From positions 179,907 to 243,906 of the forward strand of contig PYSS01000055.1 in the NCBI GenBank assembly GCA_003049465.1: DNA of 64,000 nt, read 5' to 3'. The DNA is from Magnaporthiopsis rhizophila (taxonomy: Eukaryota; Ascomycota; Sordariomycetes; Magnaporthales; Magnaporthaceae). This document shows, one piece after another, positions 1 to 11,780 of the stretch. A program made the translations under genes and the position numbers. The notes below the pieces were generated by a model. The model made no database searches and was not told where the DNA came from. It saw nothing but the letters and a program-made list of their open reading frames with translations. Position 1 is the stretch's first letter. The number at the start of each line of letters is the position of its first letter.

Positions 1-101
1 ATTAGCTTGTTGGCGGCTGCATACATGGTGATTGATGATGATGCTCTGAGGACGCTGCGCGTATGACTCAACCACTGCCGCCTCTCCCCGTTTTACACCA
101 C

Positions 102-137
<36 letters not shown>

Positions 138-3100
138 NNNNNNNNNNNNNNNNNNNNNNNNNNNNNNNNNNNNNNTTTTTTTTTTTTTTTTTTTTTTTTT
201 TGCTTAGGCTTGAAGCCAACTCCTAGGTGCGTGGGGGTTTTAGTCCGTCCTCCCTGCCGATCCTGTAGTTCCTTGCCCGCTCGCTCTCAACCCAACGCAG
301 GGCCTGGTGTATGGAGTGGTCACGCGCTGTTTCTCCGTCTATCTCCAGTATTTCTTGCCCTTGCGCAATGGAGATGCGGCATATGACATTGAACGAAATG
401 GGATATGGCCGCGGCGGGGCGGCAATGCTGAGCACCGCGCCATTAAACTGGGCAGCGAAAACCGGTCACCGAGTGGCAGGTCCTCCGGTTTCGAGGCATC
501 CTGGCTGGTCGCATCACAAAGCGGAGCCAACAGAGTTCCCGCCACGCGTTCTTGCGCGCGCGACAGGTGCAACCATCGAGTCAAGCAGGAGGTTGAGGTG
601 GATGCGCTGCGGGCGCACATAGACGTCAAGCGCCTGCCTCCCTGTAACTGTGGTGCTGCGGGCTCTGCTAAATTGACGGTACCGGCCTCGCGGGTGCGTG
701 TCGGGGACACCCCTCTTTGGATGCCCATACCCATCAGGTACAACAGATATGGTGGGCAGGCACTGCAGGCAATAGCCTCCTGGATACGCTTCGCCCGAGG
801 TGAACTCGGTGCGGCGAAGAGAGCAGAGTTCTGCTCCGGATTCATTCAACTGTGCATACATACGCGGAGTAATATGCGTCGGGAAGGTGTCGCAAACGGA
901 ACCGGTCAAAGTCAAAATGATGGCATCCGAGATTCTGTCGCTGACCACCGGCCCTACTGTGTGTCAAAGCCTGCGAGCCCGATGGCATATGCAGAGAAGC
1001 CGGGGACAGTGAGGGCGCTATGCTGTGCAGACGAGCGTGGGGTCTGCAAGGAGGATGGTGTGGGCTGTGAGCTGGCACACGATTGGAAACGACACAGCAG
1101 GGAGCACTGCCTGCAAGCCCTTGGTGATGGAGCCGGTTTTTTTCATCTGATCGACCGCGCGCGATTGGTTTGCCTCTCGTCATCAGGGCGGCGCCATCTC
1201 GAGCCTTGCTCCGTCGGGAAAACAGGGGGGCTTGTCAACCGATCGCGGTCGGCATCACCCTTTTCGGAAGTGAGGGGGACGTGTCGTCGAGCATTGAACC
1301 AGGAGGGACCCCAGCGCCTTGCAAAATACACCGACCGTCACCACGACCGGGGTTTGCCCAGTCGTCGTCCAAGCACTTCAGATGGGCGGTTGCTGGGGTC
1401 TCCACACGGGCGATGCTGGCGAGCCTGGCACCAATCTACGGCACTGTGCACGGATGAGCAAGTTGCGAGCCCTAGGTAGCTTTGATGAGCACGGGCAGCC
1501 AACAGGAGCACTCTTTTTGTAGCGTGGTTCTTGAGAGCGGTTACTTTTCCGGAAGCAGGTATGCGTCCCCCGCGAGAAGCAAACATCCGAGAGAGGATAG
1601 GCACTTCGAGATACGAGAAGATTGCGGTACGCAAACGGGATCGATGGCGGTGGGCGGAGAGTGGGAAACCCGGGATATTGTCGATTATTACCTGCTTGGC
1701 CATTGGTCATCCCAACCAGAAGTACCTTTCCACCGTCCCCTGCACAGCGGAGGTGGATTTGGTAAACCTCAAGCCTCGCCTGGCTCTGGGATCCTCCAGG
1801 CGCTACATGGGTGGCGCCAGGCGCGATGCGACTCCCACATATCCGTGGCATCCTGCGGTGCATGTGCAAGCGCACCCAGACTGTATCATGTAGGCAGAGC
1901 CTAGCGGGAGGTCGCTTGCTCCTGGCTCTGGCAGAGTGACGAGAAGTAATCCCAGGTCAGTTCCTCGTGCAAAAAGTGGCATCCAGGTCCCGTGTGTCGA
2001 AGTAAGTCCCCAACTTGCGCGCCACCCGTCCGTCGCGGTCCCCCCGCCCGTCACCAACTGGAAAAGCAACCCAGATAGACGCAAAATTAGAAGGTCGATG
2101 GCACCCGGCCCCATGAACTGAACCGGCCGGCATATGGATCTTGTTGCGTTCTGTGGATGCTGTTCCCATCCCCCATCCTCACTCTCAGGTCTCCCCCGAA
2201 CCCACCCGTGCATCCCCTTGCCCCGGCGGGCGCTTGTCAAACCATCATATTCCCCTGATGCCCTGGACCATCTGGTCTCCGGGCTGACATCGATCTGCAA
2301 CTGCACCCTCTCTCTACTTCTATCATCTCTTTCGTAGTTATTTTGACGGTCGCGCGTCACCGCTCCTCACTCGTGCCTCTTATCCCAGTCTCGTCTTTCA
2401 CCCTGGTCCGCCTCTCACTGGACCATTTTCCTGACTGTAAAGATCGAGATCGACAAGCACACCCGGACTAGATGTTTTCCTGCTTCTCTGCCCTACCCGC
2501 CTCCCCTTTTCACTGTCCGTGCGTGTCGTGAAAGTGTCCTTTGTACAGTCTCCTGGCGCTCTCACTCGGCAGCGTCGGGTATTGCCAGAATTGGCAGTGT
2601 CTCACCACGACTTGCGCCAACCTCGGACGAAACAGGGCAGCGACGGACAGCGACCAATAAACGAAACGCCCACGGCAACACCGAGAATCACCAACAGCCG
2701 CTCTGGCACGAGCTTACAAAAGCTCCCATTTCATCCACCGCGGTGAGGACCAGCACAGGCTCTCCGCGGCAGCAATCCCGCCACTCCCTACCTGTACTTC
2801 CCACGTTTTGGGGCCTTCTTTTCGCCGCTCTAGGTGCATCCGGTAACTTCCTTGACCTGGCTAGCGACTCGGGACGTGATTGCCACATTAGTCATTGACT
2901 TACACCGCCGAGCGAGGCAAGCAAGTCCCAGGCAAACGGAAAATTACGCTCCCAGTGCGCAAACGGGAGACTAGAAACGGGAGCCCTCGCCCGACTCATT
3001 CATCACCGACCGAAGGCGTGGTTGACAGCCAACGGGTTTTGAGGCACGCACCCCTCCCCAACGAACCCATCGGCGAGCCAGACTTTTAGCTCGATCGGCG

Positions 3101-3351
3101 GCATTGAAAGCAGGCTGTTTGCCCCGTCCCTCGACTATCCGTCCATAGTTCTCATAGTTCTAGAGAACATTGATCAATCCTGTGCCCTCGACAGCCGTCC
3201 CTTCTTCCCGCCATCTGGCGACGGATCTCCTCGATCCCCTCGATCGCTTTCGCGAGCCCAGCCTGCCAGGAGCCCAGGGGTTTGGCCTGACGCTGCTGGC
3301 TCCCCGCCGCACACCACCCCCCTGCAACACACCCCCAAGCCAGGCTGCACC
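1..3351. other. Gap-containing intergenic region and probable sfp1 leader
   Basis: No gene is supported here. The stretch holds a T-tract interrupted by N (see separate entry). A GC-rich segment follows (about 300-2000) in which all frames are open for some distance; these look like chance frames. A pyrimidine-rich stretch around 2290-2460 resembles the CT-rich tracts often found near fungal transcription starts, so the sfp1 mRNA may begin about 1 kb upstream of its ATG. This is inference from composition only. A minus-strand frame at 514-948 carries several Cys residues but has no ATG at its beginning and no recognised motif. Confidence 0.5.
96..201. repeat. Poly-T tract interrupted by an assembly gap
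   Basis: A long T homopolymer is broken by 38 undetermined bases (138-175). The N block sits inside the homopolymer, so the true tract length is unknown. It marks an assembly gap rather than a biological element. Confidence 0.9.
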
Positions 3352-6256
3352 ATGGTGACGAGCACGCTTCGTGGTTGGTTTGGCGCAAGTACCGAGGCCC
3401 CGTTCGGCCAGGGCTCGTCCTCAACAGTGGCCACCGCCAGCCCCAGCAGCGCCAACTCCAGCGCTCCCAGTCGCCCCAGTCCTAGGCCCAGCAGCGCCAG
3501 CAATAGCGGAGCCCGACCCAGCGTTGCGGCAGCCGATAGTCGTAGCATCAGCCGTTATCGCGCGTCACCTAATAATAACGGTCGCCCTCATCCTCCTTCC
3601 CGCTCCCTCTCACCGTCGCTTCACCAATCCACCCCATCGGCGTCGCCTTCGCCACAGCCCGCCACGCCCAGGTCGCCCGCCACCAACGCACACTACAAGG
3701 CCGAGGCCACGAAGCCCATCGACATCACTTCGCAATCACCCTCGCTTGAGCTCTCGTCGCTTCGTGAGTCGCTGCCGACCGTATCCGTGCCCTTTGGCCA
3801 CAGCCGATCGCACGACGACAACGACGACAACGACGACAACGACGACGTGATCCTACTCGACGCAGACTTGTTCGCATACCCACCCACCGACTTGTTCGCA
3901 TATCCACCCGCCGACATGACTGCCGGCGCCGTCGACTCGGCCATGGGCCGCAGTCGTCAGGACTCCTTCGTCAGCGCCGGTCCCAAGCCTATCTCCATGG
4001 CCAATCCCAACCGAGTCGACAACCGGCCTCGGCGGGAGAGCTTCGGTGCCAGCTTGATGGGAGGCATGAGCTGGGGAGGTCTGTCAGTCAGCAGCTTTAT
4101 TAGAGACGAGTAAGCGCCGCCGGACTTTTTTTATTTTATTTTTTTATTATTATTTATTTTGTTTGTTTCCTTGACCTTTTTCCAGTTGGATTGTTTCCTT
4201 CTTCTCTGATTCCCCTAGACCCTTTGCCTCGTGTCTCACCACTGCCATGCCTCATTGCTCCCCTCACGCCAAGCGTTGGGCTGGGCTGGGCTGGGCGCCT
4301 CAGTCAACATAGTTGTCGCTGTCTCGCCTGTGCCTACCCATGCTGTTCTTGTTACCGATGCGCCCATCCCGCACAAACAAACACAAGGGCAACTGCGACC
4401 TCGGATCCGCCCGTCCGATGGCGCAAACGGCCTCTTGCATGAATAAGATGGCTGACCAAGGATCTAATTACGCATGCAAACGACAGAATTCAGATGACAG
4501 GAACCTCGCCGTACCCAGCGCACCAGTCTCCGTCACTCCACTCCTCTTCGTATATCCCGAAGCTCGAGGCGAACTTCATGCGCGACTTCACGTGCTGTGA
4601 CAGGACATGGCCGACCCTGCATGACCTTCTTACTCACTATGAGGACAGCCATGCCGCCATGCCGCCTGCGCGGAGTGGTTCTCAGATTCTTGCTGGTCAG
4701 CAGAACTTGAAGACGCCGTCTACCCGGGGACTCTCCTCCGGAACGGCCTTTAGCGCGGCCCAGCAGGCTAGCCGCCTAGGCCAGCCATCGACCCAGCTTG
4801 GCCAGCAGCCTAGAACTGCCCCCGGCACGATTGCCAGCGCGAGCCTGGACCCGAGTGGAGGTATGAGCCTAGGCGGCATCCAGCAGATGATGCGCCAACA
4901 GCAGCAACAACAGCAACAGCAGCCGCAGCAGCAGCCGCAGGCGCATCATCAGGGAATCCAGCCAACCCGCTCAAAGCTCATGTCGCAGCTGGACGACCAT
5001 CTTAACGCAATGGATGACATGGAGATGGACGAGCCTGTCGGTGTCATGGATATGGACGACAGCACCAGCAGCCAAACGCCGGTCGACTCCATGCAGCAGG
5101 CTCGCCAAATGTTTGGCCAGCAACAGCGTCCGCAGCTGCAACTCAACGGCGCGCCCGGACTTTCGCACCAGGGCCTCCTCGCCTCGCAGCCGCCGACGCC
5201 CTCGGCCGCAAACTTCGTCTACCAGGACCCGACGGTGTCGTCTGTCAACACGCCAACCCTCACCACCCATAAGGCGGTGTCTCGGAGATCTCAGTTCGGC
5301 CGGAGCAGCTCTTTCCCCTCGGCCGAGGACATGGATGACGACATCCCGGGCATGCCCATGCAGATGAACCTTGGCAACATGAACCTCAACGGCAACCAAT
5401 TCGGGCTCGGCTTTGACGCAACTAATCTGAACTGCATCCAAGATCCCGGAAAGAGACTCTTCAGTCCCAACGGAGGCAACTCGCAGCAGGCCCAGGCCCA
5501 GGCTCACCAGGCACAGCAGCAACAGCAGCAACTCGCCCAACAACGGCTGCTGCAACAGCAACTGGCGGCCTTTAACCTCGACCAGCTTCCCCCAGGAACC
5601 GACCCGCAGGCTCTGCTACAGCACATGAGGGAAATGATGTTGCCCGAGGAGAACAAGCCCTACAAGTGCCCCGTCATCGGTTGTGAGAAGGCCTACAAGA
5701 ACCAGAACGGTCTCAAGTATGTTGCACCTCATTAGATGAGACGAACCAACATCCCAGCCAGCCCCCATGCCAATCCTTCCCCGTGTTAGCTTTTATCAAT
5801 TCATCACCCAAGACGGACCTAACCCGACATCATTTCCCTCTAGGTACCACAAGACCCATGGACACGCGACACAGCAGTTGCACGAGAACGGAGACGGCAC
5901 CTTCTCGATTGTCAACCCCGAGACCTCCGCCCCTTATCCTGGAACGATGGGTATGGAGAAGGAGAAACCATTCAAGTGCGATGTCTGCGGAAAGCGGTAC
6001 AAGAATCTTAATGGGCTCAAATATGTAAGTGCCTAGTGCCACCCTGCCTTCTATTTCCCGTTGGGCCATCACTAACAGTCTAACCTACCAACAGCACAAG
6101 GCGCACTCGCCTCTCTGCGACCCCGAGCTGAAGTTGCAACACCAAAACGCCCTTGCGGTGGCGGCGGCGGCGGCAGCACTCAACCCGAACCAGCTCGCCG
6201 CCCTTAGCTTGGGCCTACATGGCCTGCCCAACATCGGCGAAGAGTCCATGCTTTAA
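3352..6256 (+). CDS. sfp1: Sfp1-type split C2H2 zinc-finger transcription factor
   Basis: Exons read as 3352-4109, 4487-5716, 5844-6024 and 6095-6256; phases close and give 776 aa. The Ser/Pro-rich N-terminus is followed by a Cys-Cys finger-like segment (about 287-310, CCDRTW then LLTHYEDSH). A Gln-rich middle comes next, then two C-terminal C2H2 fingers: CPVIGC...NGLKYH (about 641-670) and CDVCGK...NGLKYH (about 702-728). This widely spaced finger arrangement is the hallmark of the Sfp1 family, which in yeast activates ribosomal-protein and ribosome-biogenesis genes under TORC1 control. Nuclear action is inferred. The 377-bp first intron is the longest in the window; the acceptor at 4485-4486 was chosen because it alone keeps the frame (RDEIQMTG). 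An octapeptide is tandemly repeated at 3865-3918. Confidence 0.88.
3820..3848 (+). repeat. GAC/AAC trinucleotide repeat in sfp1 exon 1
   Basis: Alternating GAC and AAC codons encode a run of Asp and Asn in the N-terminal disordered part of the Sfp1-like protein. The short period makes it prone to length variation. Confidence 0.8.
4889..4944 (+). repeat. CAG/CAA/CCG polyglutamine-coding repeat in sfp1
   Basis: A run of CAG and CAA codons with interspersed CCG encodes a Gln-rich stretch with a few Pro. Mixed CAG/CAA usage suggests selection for the peptide rather than a pure microsatellite. Confidence 0.85.
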
Positions 6257-8062
6257 GGGTAGGGCGGGGAGTTCAGCTTCGCGCAGAACATACCACCCGT
6301 GCTACATCTTTGCAGCTCTCCCGGGTTCAAAGTTGATCCCGCTGGTTTTTAAGCCAGTCCCTTTACCTGCATTTCCATCGAGTACCTTGCAACGGAAGTT
6401 CTTCTCACCTCCTTCGGTGTTTGTTCTCGTCTCCCTTTCATGTTGCCTTGAGTCAAGCAGCATTGCCCTGAAAGATACCCACAACCCTTCACACCCCTTC
6501 CCACCGTCGCATTAATTTCCCCATAGACTGGCAATTACCCTACCAACAGCTCTTCCCATATTATTGGGAAAAGAGGCCCAACATGTGTGGGCCTAGAGAG
6601 ACGGGATGCGTTGAAGCAATTCCTGTTTTTTTTTTTTTACTACCAAAAGTACATGCTGCTCTTTCTGTCATGTTTTCTTGTATTTTCTTTTGGGATCTGC
6701 CACGCCTAGTGCTTAGTTCCAGGGTACCTTAATCTCGCTGCGGCCATGTCTTGCGTTTGGTCCTTTGGCGGGGTTTCTTCGGTTATCTGCTCTTTCGTTA
6801 CCCCCTTTTTCTCCGACCTCTCTACTCCCTGTTGCACCATACTCTTTTTTCTGTGGCTATAATTCCCCGCGAGTTGTGTTGGTAGACCTTTTTTTTTTTC
6901 TTTTTTTTCTTTTTTTTTTCTTGTTACGGCGATACGACTAGATGGAGGGTACTGTTGGGGACATGCGGGAAAAGTAACTGGAGGGCAGGCGTTCAAAAAG
7001 GAAAAAGGATGGCTACGGTCTCATCCACGATTCTTTCACATTTCTGATTCTTCCAACTGCTTGACGCGCATCCCTCCCAGACCAGCAGATGCTAGACCTG
7101 TAGTACTTGTCAGTGTATAAAATTCACCTTGTTTGAGTAATTGCATGCGGCCCACTGGTGTCCTTGCCCTGTTAAGGGTTGTAGCAGCAGGTCTCGGCTG
7201 TGACTTAACTCTAGATTGATAAGGCTGTGCATAAACGACATGAATTGGAACTATGTTTGTTTGCTTAATTGGAATACCTCAGCCAAAAGGTTATACTGAC
7301 ATTTAGATTATCTCCGCAGCTGGCGTTTGTAGGTACCTAGGGCGGGTCTTGGGAGTGCCGTTTGGGCTGTTGTAGTGTAGGTTTGTAGGCTGTTGGCGGG
7401 TGTTGCGCTGAATGTGCAACGACTTTCAGGCTGGTCTCTTCTCTGGACCCTTTTGATAGCGGTATTTAAACATCGTTGGCCGCCACATGACAATGCGAGG
7501 CCATTGCAAAAGTGCATTGTTGCAGGGTACGAGTCACCATCAGAGCTCTGCGAGGCTCTGACTGACTCAGCCTTCCCCGCTCCAGTGTGCTGCAACCACG
7601 CACAAGGCAGGCTGCCTCAGGCACCCAATCGCGATTCCATTTTCCGTGACCTGGCTTGGAACTTTAGCACCTTCAACCTCAGTTTGCGTGAATCTGCCTG
7701 GTACGACGCCTCTTTTTTCGCCGCATCCAGCATTGCTCCTCGCTCAGCACCATTCTGACTTTTCCACCCACGGACAAGCGAAGCCTCAGTAACCTAGTGA
7801 TTGCATTTTCGGAACTTTCGACGGGCCCGCGCTGTTCTGACCTCGACCTGTACGATACCTGCCGACCGCGCGACTCGACCGAGCCCGCACCGCGACGAGC
7901 GAACCCATCCCTCAGACTGGCCTTCGGATTCCCATCAACCGCCGCCCACGCGAACAAACTATGACCTGATCCCGCACCCGACGCCTCGCGCGCACTCACT
8001 GGAGGAAGCGAGGGAGGAGAGACGCTTGAGCCTGCCGCGCCATCGACCGCAGCATCGCCATC
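6257..8062. other. Intergenic region between sfp1 and taf1
   Basis: No gene seen. The region holds the sfp1 3' flank, T-rich homopolymer blocks (about 6627-6638 and 6890-6920), and the palindrome TAGGTACCTA at 7330-7339. The last few hundred bases before 8063 are C-rich and probably form the taf1 leader. Confidence 0.6.
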
Positions 8063-11000
8063 ATGGCGCAGGCCCAGACCAAGGTGTCCGTAAAGGACGA
8101 GGGCGCCGCCATGATGCCGCGCGATGACAAGGACTGGGAGCGGCAGGACCGTCTAGACGAGGAGGAGATGCAGCGCTTCTTCCTAGGCCAGGTGGAAGGC
8201 TTGTCTGGCGGTGGTGGCGGCATCCAGCTACCCGACGACGATCACGAGTTCGACCAGACCGGCAAGGCAGACGACGCGCAGGACTTCGAAGACTTTAGCG
8301 ATGACGAACTCCCCGACGAAGAAGACGCGAGCGTTGCTCAACCTCCGCCACCCGCCGATATCCCGGGCCTGACCGACGACGGTGGCACGAGCAATGATGC
8401 TGACGATCTGTGGGGCGAGGGCGATGATCGCGAGTCCTCGCCTCTGCCAATGGGCGCGCCGTCTTCGCCTCCCCCGGAGTCGGCAGATGTCACTGAAGCC
8501 CAGGACCCGGCCCCAAGCCCGGATGCTGACGTCCGAGCCAGTGCTGAGGATGCCGAGGCATCCCGCCCACAGCCCAGCGATTTCGACATCAACTTCCCTC
8601 AGGCCGACTTCTCGCTGAATCAAGACCCGGACATTCCGGCTGTCGCGCAGACGGAGCTCGAGCTTGTCAGGTCTGTCTGGCCCACCTTCGACACCGGTAC
8701 GTACTTCGACTGGAACCGTTTGCTGCCTCCCAAGAAGGCCACCTGGGTCGGCAAGAAGGCGCAGCGCGTTCCCAAACCGCTAGCTCCCACCAAGCTCAGC
8801 CTGGACCTCGACGTGGACCAGGAGAAGGCCTTTCGAATACCCGGACCGGCGGCGGGAACGACGCGCCAGAAGATTCTAGATGCCGAAACCAAAGGCCTAG
8901 TATCGCTGTTGGTTCCAGAGCCGGTGGTGGAGGCCGACATCGCCATATTCAGCAAGGAGCTGGAGGACGACACCGAGGTCGTTGGCGGGTTCACTCTCGC
9001 CGACATCGAAACCATCTGCTACGATTTCGAGTCCATGATCGACGCAGGACGGCCTCTCTCGCCCCCTCTCACTCCACAGCCGAACGGGAATGGCGTCGAC
9101 ACTAAGGATGACGACTGGGACAGAATGTTCCTGGATGAGCCTCCCGCTAAGCGACGGAAGATAGTGGTGGAGAAAGGCCTGCCGCGGGTGCCTCGCTTCG
9201 AGGCCCCGAACTTCGACCAGTTCGAGGAGGCGACCATACGAGCTGCTAAGCGTGTCCACCTGGACTTTGCGGATCCATTCCTCCTCATCGAGGAAGAGCA
9301 GGCGCCCAAACGCCAAAAGCTCAACAGGGCGGGCGGAAAGCGGATGGCCAACGGGCGTTTCGGGCGCGACGTCAAGTCACGCTTCAACTTCTCCAACGAC
9401 GAGCATTACGAACAGCTCAAGCTCAACCACAAGCACAAGGTGCGGGCGACCATCGGGAACCTGTCGGTCGAGCACAGCTTGCCAGCCACCAAGCTTCTGT
9501 GGCCCTACTACATGGTCCGTCAAGACGGCATCGATCCTTACGAGTACCACCGGCCAAGCCTGCAGACGGGCAAGGAAATCGGGTCGTTCGTGAAGCTTGT
9601 GCAGTCGTCGACCCTGAAGCGCAAGGAGAAGAGGATACAGAAGGTCCAGGAAGCCTTCGCCTCGTCGAGGGATCTTACGCTGAACGACAACTCGACCGCC
9701 GTGCTCTTCGAGTACTGCGAGCAGGTGCCTACGGTGCTGTCCAAGTTCGGAATGGGCAATAAGATCATCAACCACGCGAGGAAGAAGGTCAACACAGACG
9801 ACGACTCGGCCCTCATCGACAAGAAGCAGTTCGAGCTTGGCGAGCCAAACATTCTCTTGACAGAAGACAAGTCGCCATTCTCCATATTTGGGCGGGTGGA
9901 CCATGGCGAGGTAGTGCCGACGCTGCAAAACGCCATGTTCCAAGCGCCAATATTCAAGCACAAGCCCAGGAGAAGCGACTTCCTGTGTGGACGCAGCCAC
10001 ACGGGCGCGGGCGGGTCAAACTACTACGTGCGCAAGATTGACCACCTGTATGTTGTGGGCCAGAACTTCCCGACCATGGAAGTACCGGGCCCACACTCGC
10101 GGCGGGTGACGACGCTCTCGAAGAACCGGATGAAGATGATATCCTTCCGCCTGATACACTCAAAGGGCCACGTTGCCCTTCAGGACATCACTCACCACGT
10201 CAAGAACTCGACGGACGCGCAGAATAGGCAGAAGCTAAAAGAGTTCTTGAGCTACGAGAGAGAGACGAAGAGTTGGAACATCAAGGAGAATGACCAGCTG
10301 ATGGACAAGGACTCGATCGACAAGATGATCAAGCCCGAAGAGGTGTGCCTCAATGATGCGCACCAAGTGGGCGTCGGTGAGCTCCTGGTTAATGGCTACA
10401 CCGTCTCCCGGGTCGACGATGGCGCCGACCAGGAGCTCGGGGATGACAACAACGACGCGTCCTTCGCCAAGTCGATGGCGCCCTGGTTCACGACCAAGGC
10501 GTTCATCGACGCGTGCGCGGGCAAGGCCATGGTCAGGTTACGGGGCCCCGGAGACCCCACCGGCCACGGGCTTGGCTTCAGCTTCATTAAAACTTCTATG
10601 AAAGGTGGATATATGGAGGCGTTGCAGAGGGATCGTGGACCGGGAACGACGTCGGCGGATTCGATGGCGCTCGAGGCGCAGCGCAAGGACGCCAATGGTC
10701 ATTCCTACAATGTCAAGCAACAGGATGAATTGTACAACAAGGAGATTGGGGAAATCTGGGCCAAGCAGAGATCCACACTATCCGACCCGACCGAGCACGA
10801 TGACGAGGACCTGCAGCCGCAGGAGGATGAGGACGACCGATTCGGCACAGGGGCGGCCGGGACTGGTGCTGACGGAGGGTCGCAGATAACACCGGCGACG
10901 CCAGGCGGCTTCAGGACGGGCGGCGGCAGCTACTCGGTGGTCAACGGCAGTACCGTCATGGACGACAAGACGAGTGTCTACAGTCGGCGTAGTGCCACCG

Positions 11001-11780
11001 ACGCTGGAGGCTCGATCGGTCGCCAGAGGAAGATGCTGCGCATTTACCGCAAGCCCAAGCTCGCTAATGGCGAGGAGAGTGCTGAGGAGCAGGTCGAGAT
11101 GGTGCTCGACTCGGGCGTCATGAAGCGGTACATCGACGCCAAGAGGAAAGCATTGGCTGAGGAGGTCGAGTACGTTTTATCTTGGGTTCTGCCACTGCCC
11201 AAGTCTGGGCCCGGCCGCTTATGGGGGACGAACTTTGCTAACAAACCTCACGATGCAGTCTCTTCGCTGGCAATGTCGTGTTCACCGGAGACGCCGAGCA
11301 CGATGCTGCACTGCTCAGCCAGTACGTGGACGCATCCTCTCTCGGCCTCTTTGCCTTTGTGTTTTGTGGCTTCATGGAGACTGACACCAATCAGGATCAA
11401 TGCGGAAGAAGCGCGCCTGGTACGCAACAGGGAACGACGTCTTCAGCGCGAGAAGTCCAAGCAGCAGAATGGCAAGATTTCGGCAGCAGCGTCGTTCGAC
11501 CGAGATCCCGACTCGCCCGCGCCGTCGATAGAAAAGGGTGCAGGCGGTGGCGGCGGGACCACCAACAGAAAGTGCGCCAACTGCGGCAAAAAGGGACATA
11601 TCAAAACCAACAAAAAGTATGTTGTGTCGGGAACCCATGGCACTGCCATTTGGATTCGGACGCTCTTGCTGACGAACTCTTTGTTGTAGACTCTGCCCCA
11701 TGCTCAATGGCACATATACCAAAGAGGTGGGTGGCCACGAGGAGGCTGGTGGCTTCGGCGACGTGGCTGCTGGGGCATGA
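8063..11780 (+). CDS. taf1: Transcription initiation factor TFIID subunit 1 (TAF1)
   Basis: Four exons: 8063-11169, 11259-11321, 11395-11616, 11690-11780; 1160 aa, phases close. An acidic N-terminus (about residues 1-190) fits the TAND region that contacts TBP. The central block (about 425-880; RDVKSRFNFSNDEHYEQL, SIFGRVDHGEVVPTLQNAMF, HLYVVGQNFPTMEVPGPHSR) is the conserved TAF1 core known as DUF3591, which binds TAF7 and promoter DNA. The C-terminus has a CCHC zinc knuckle with C1117, C1120, H1125 and C1133; the last Cys is contributed by the terminal exon, which supports the third intron. No bromodomains follow, as in yeast Taf1 and unlike animal TAF1. The protein acts in the nucleus in RNA polymerase II preinitiation. 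Confidence 0.93.

Noticed and set aside
514..948. Minus-strand Cys-containing frame
   Set aside because: No ATG at its start, no signal peptide and no convincing splice to an upstream exon; left as unannotated.
307..1479. 390-codon plus-strand frame at the window start
   Set aside because: It begins at GTG rather than ATG, has no recognisable domain, and overlaps long frames on the other strand; composition resembles random GC-rich DNA.
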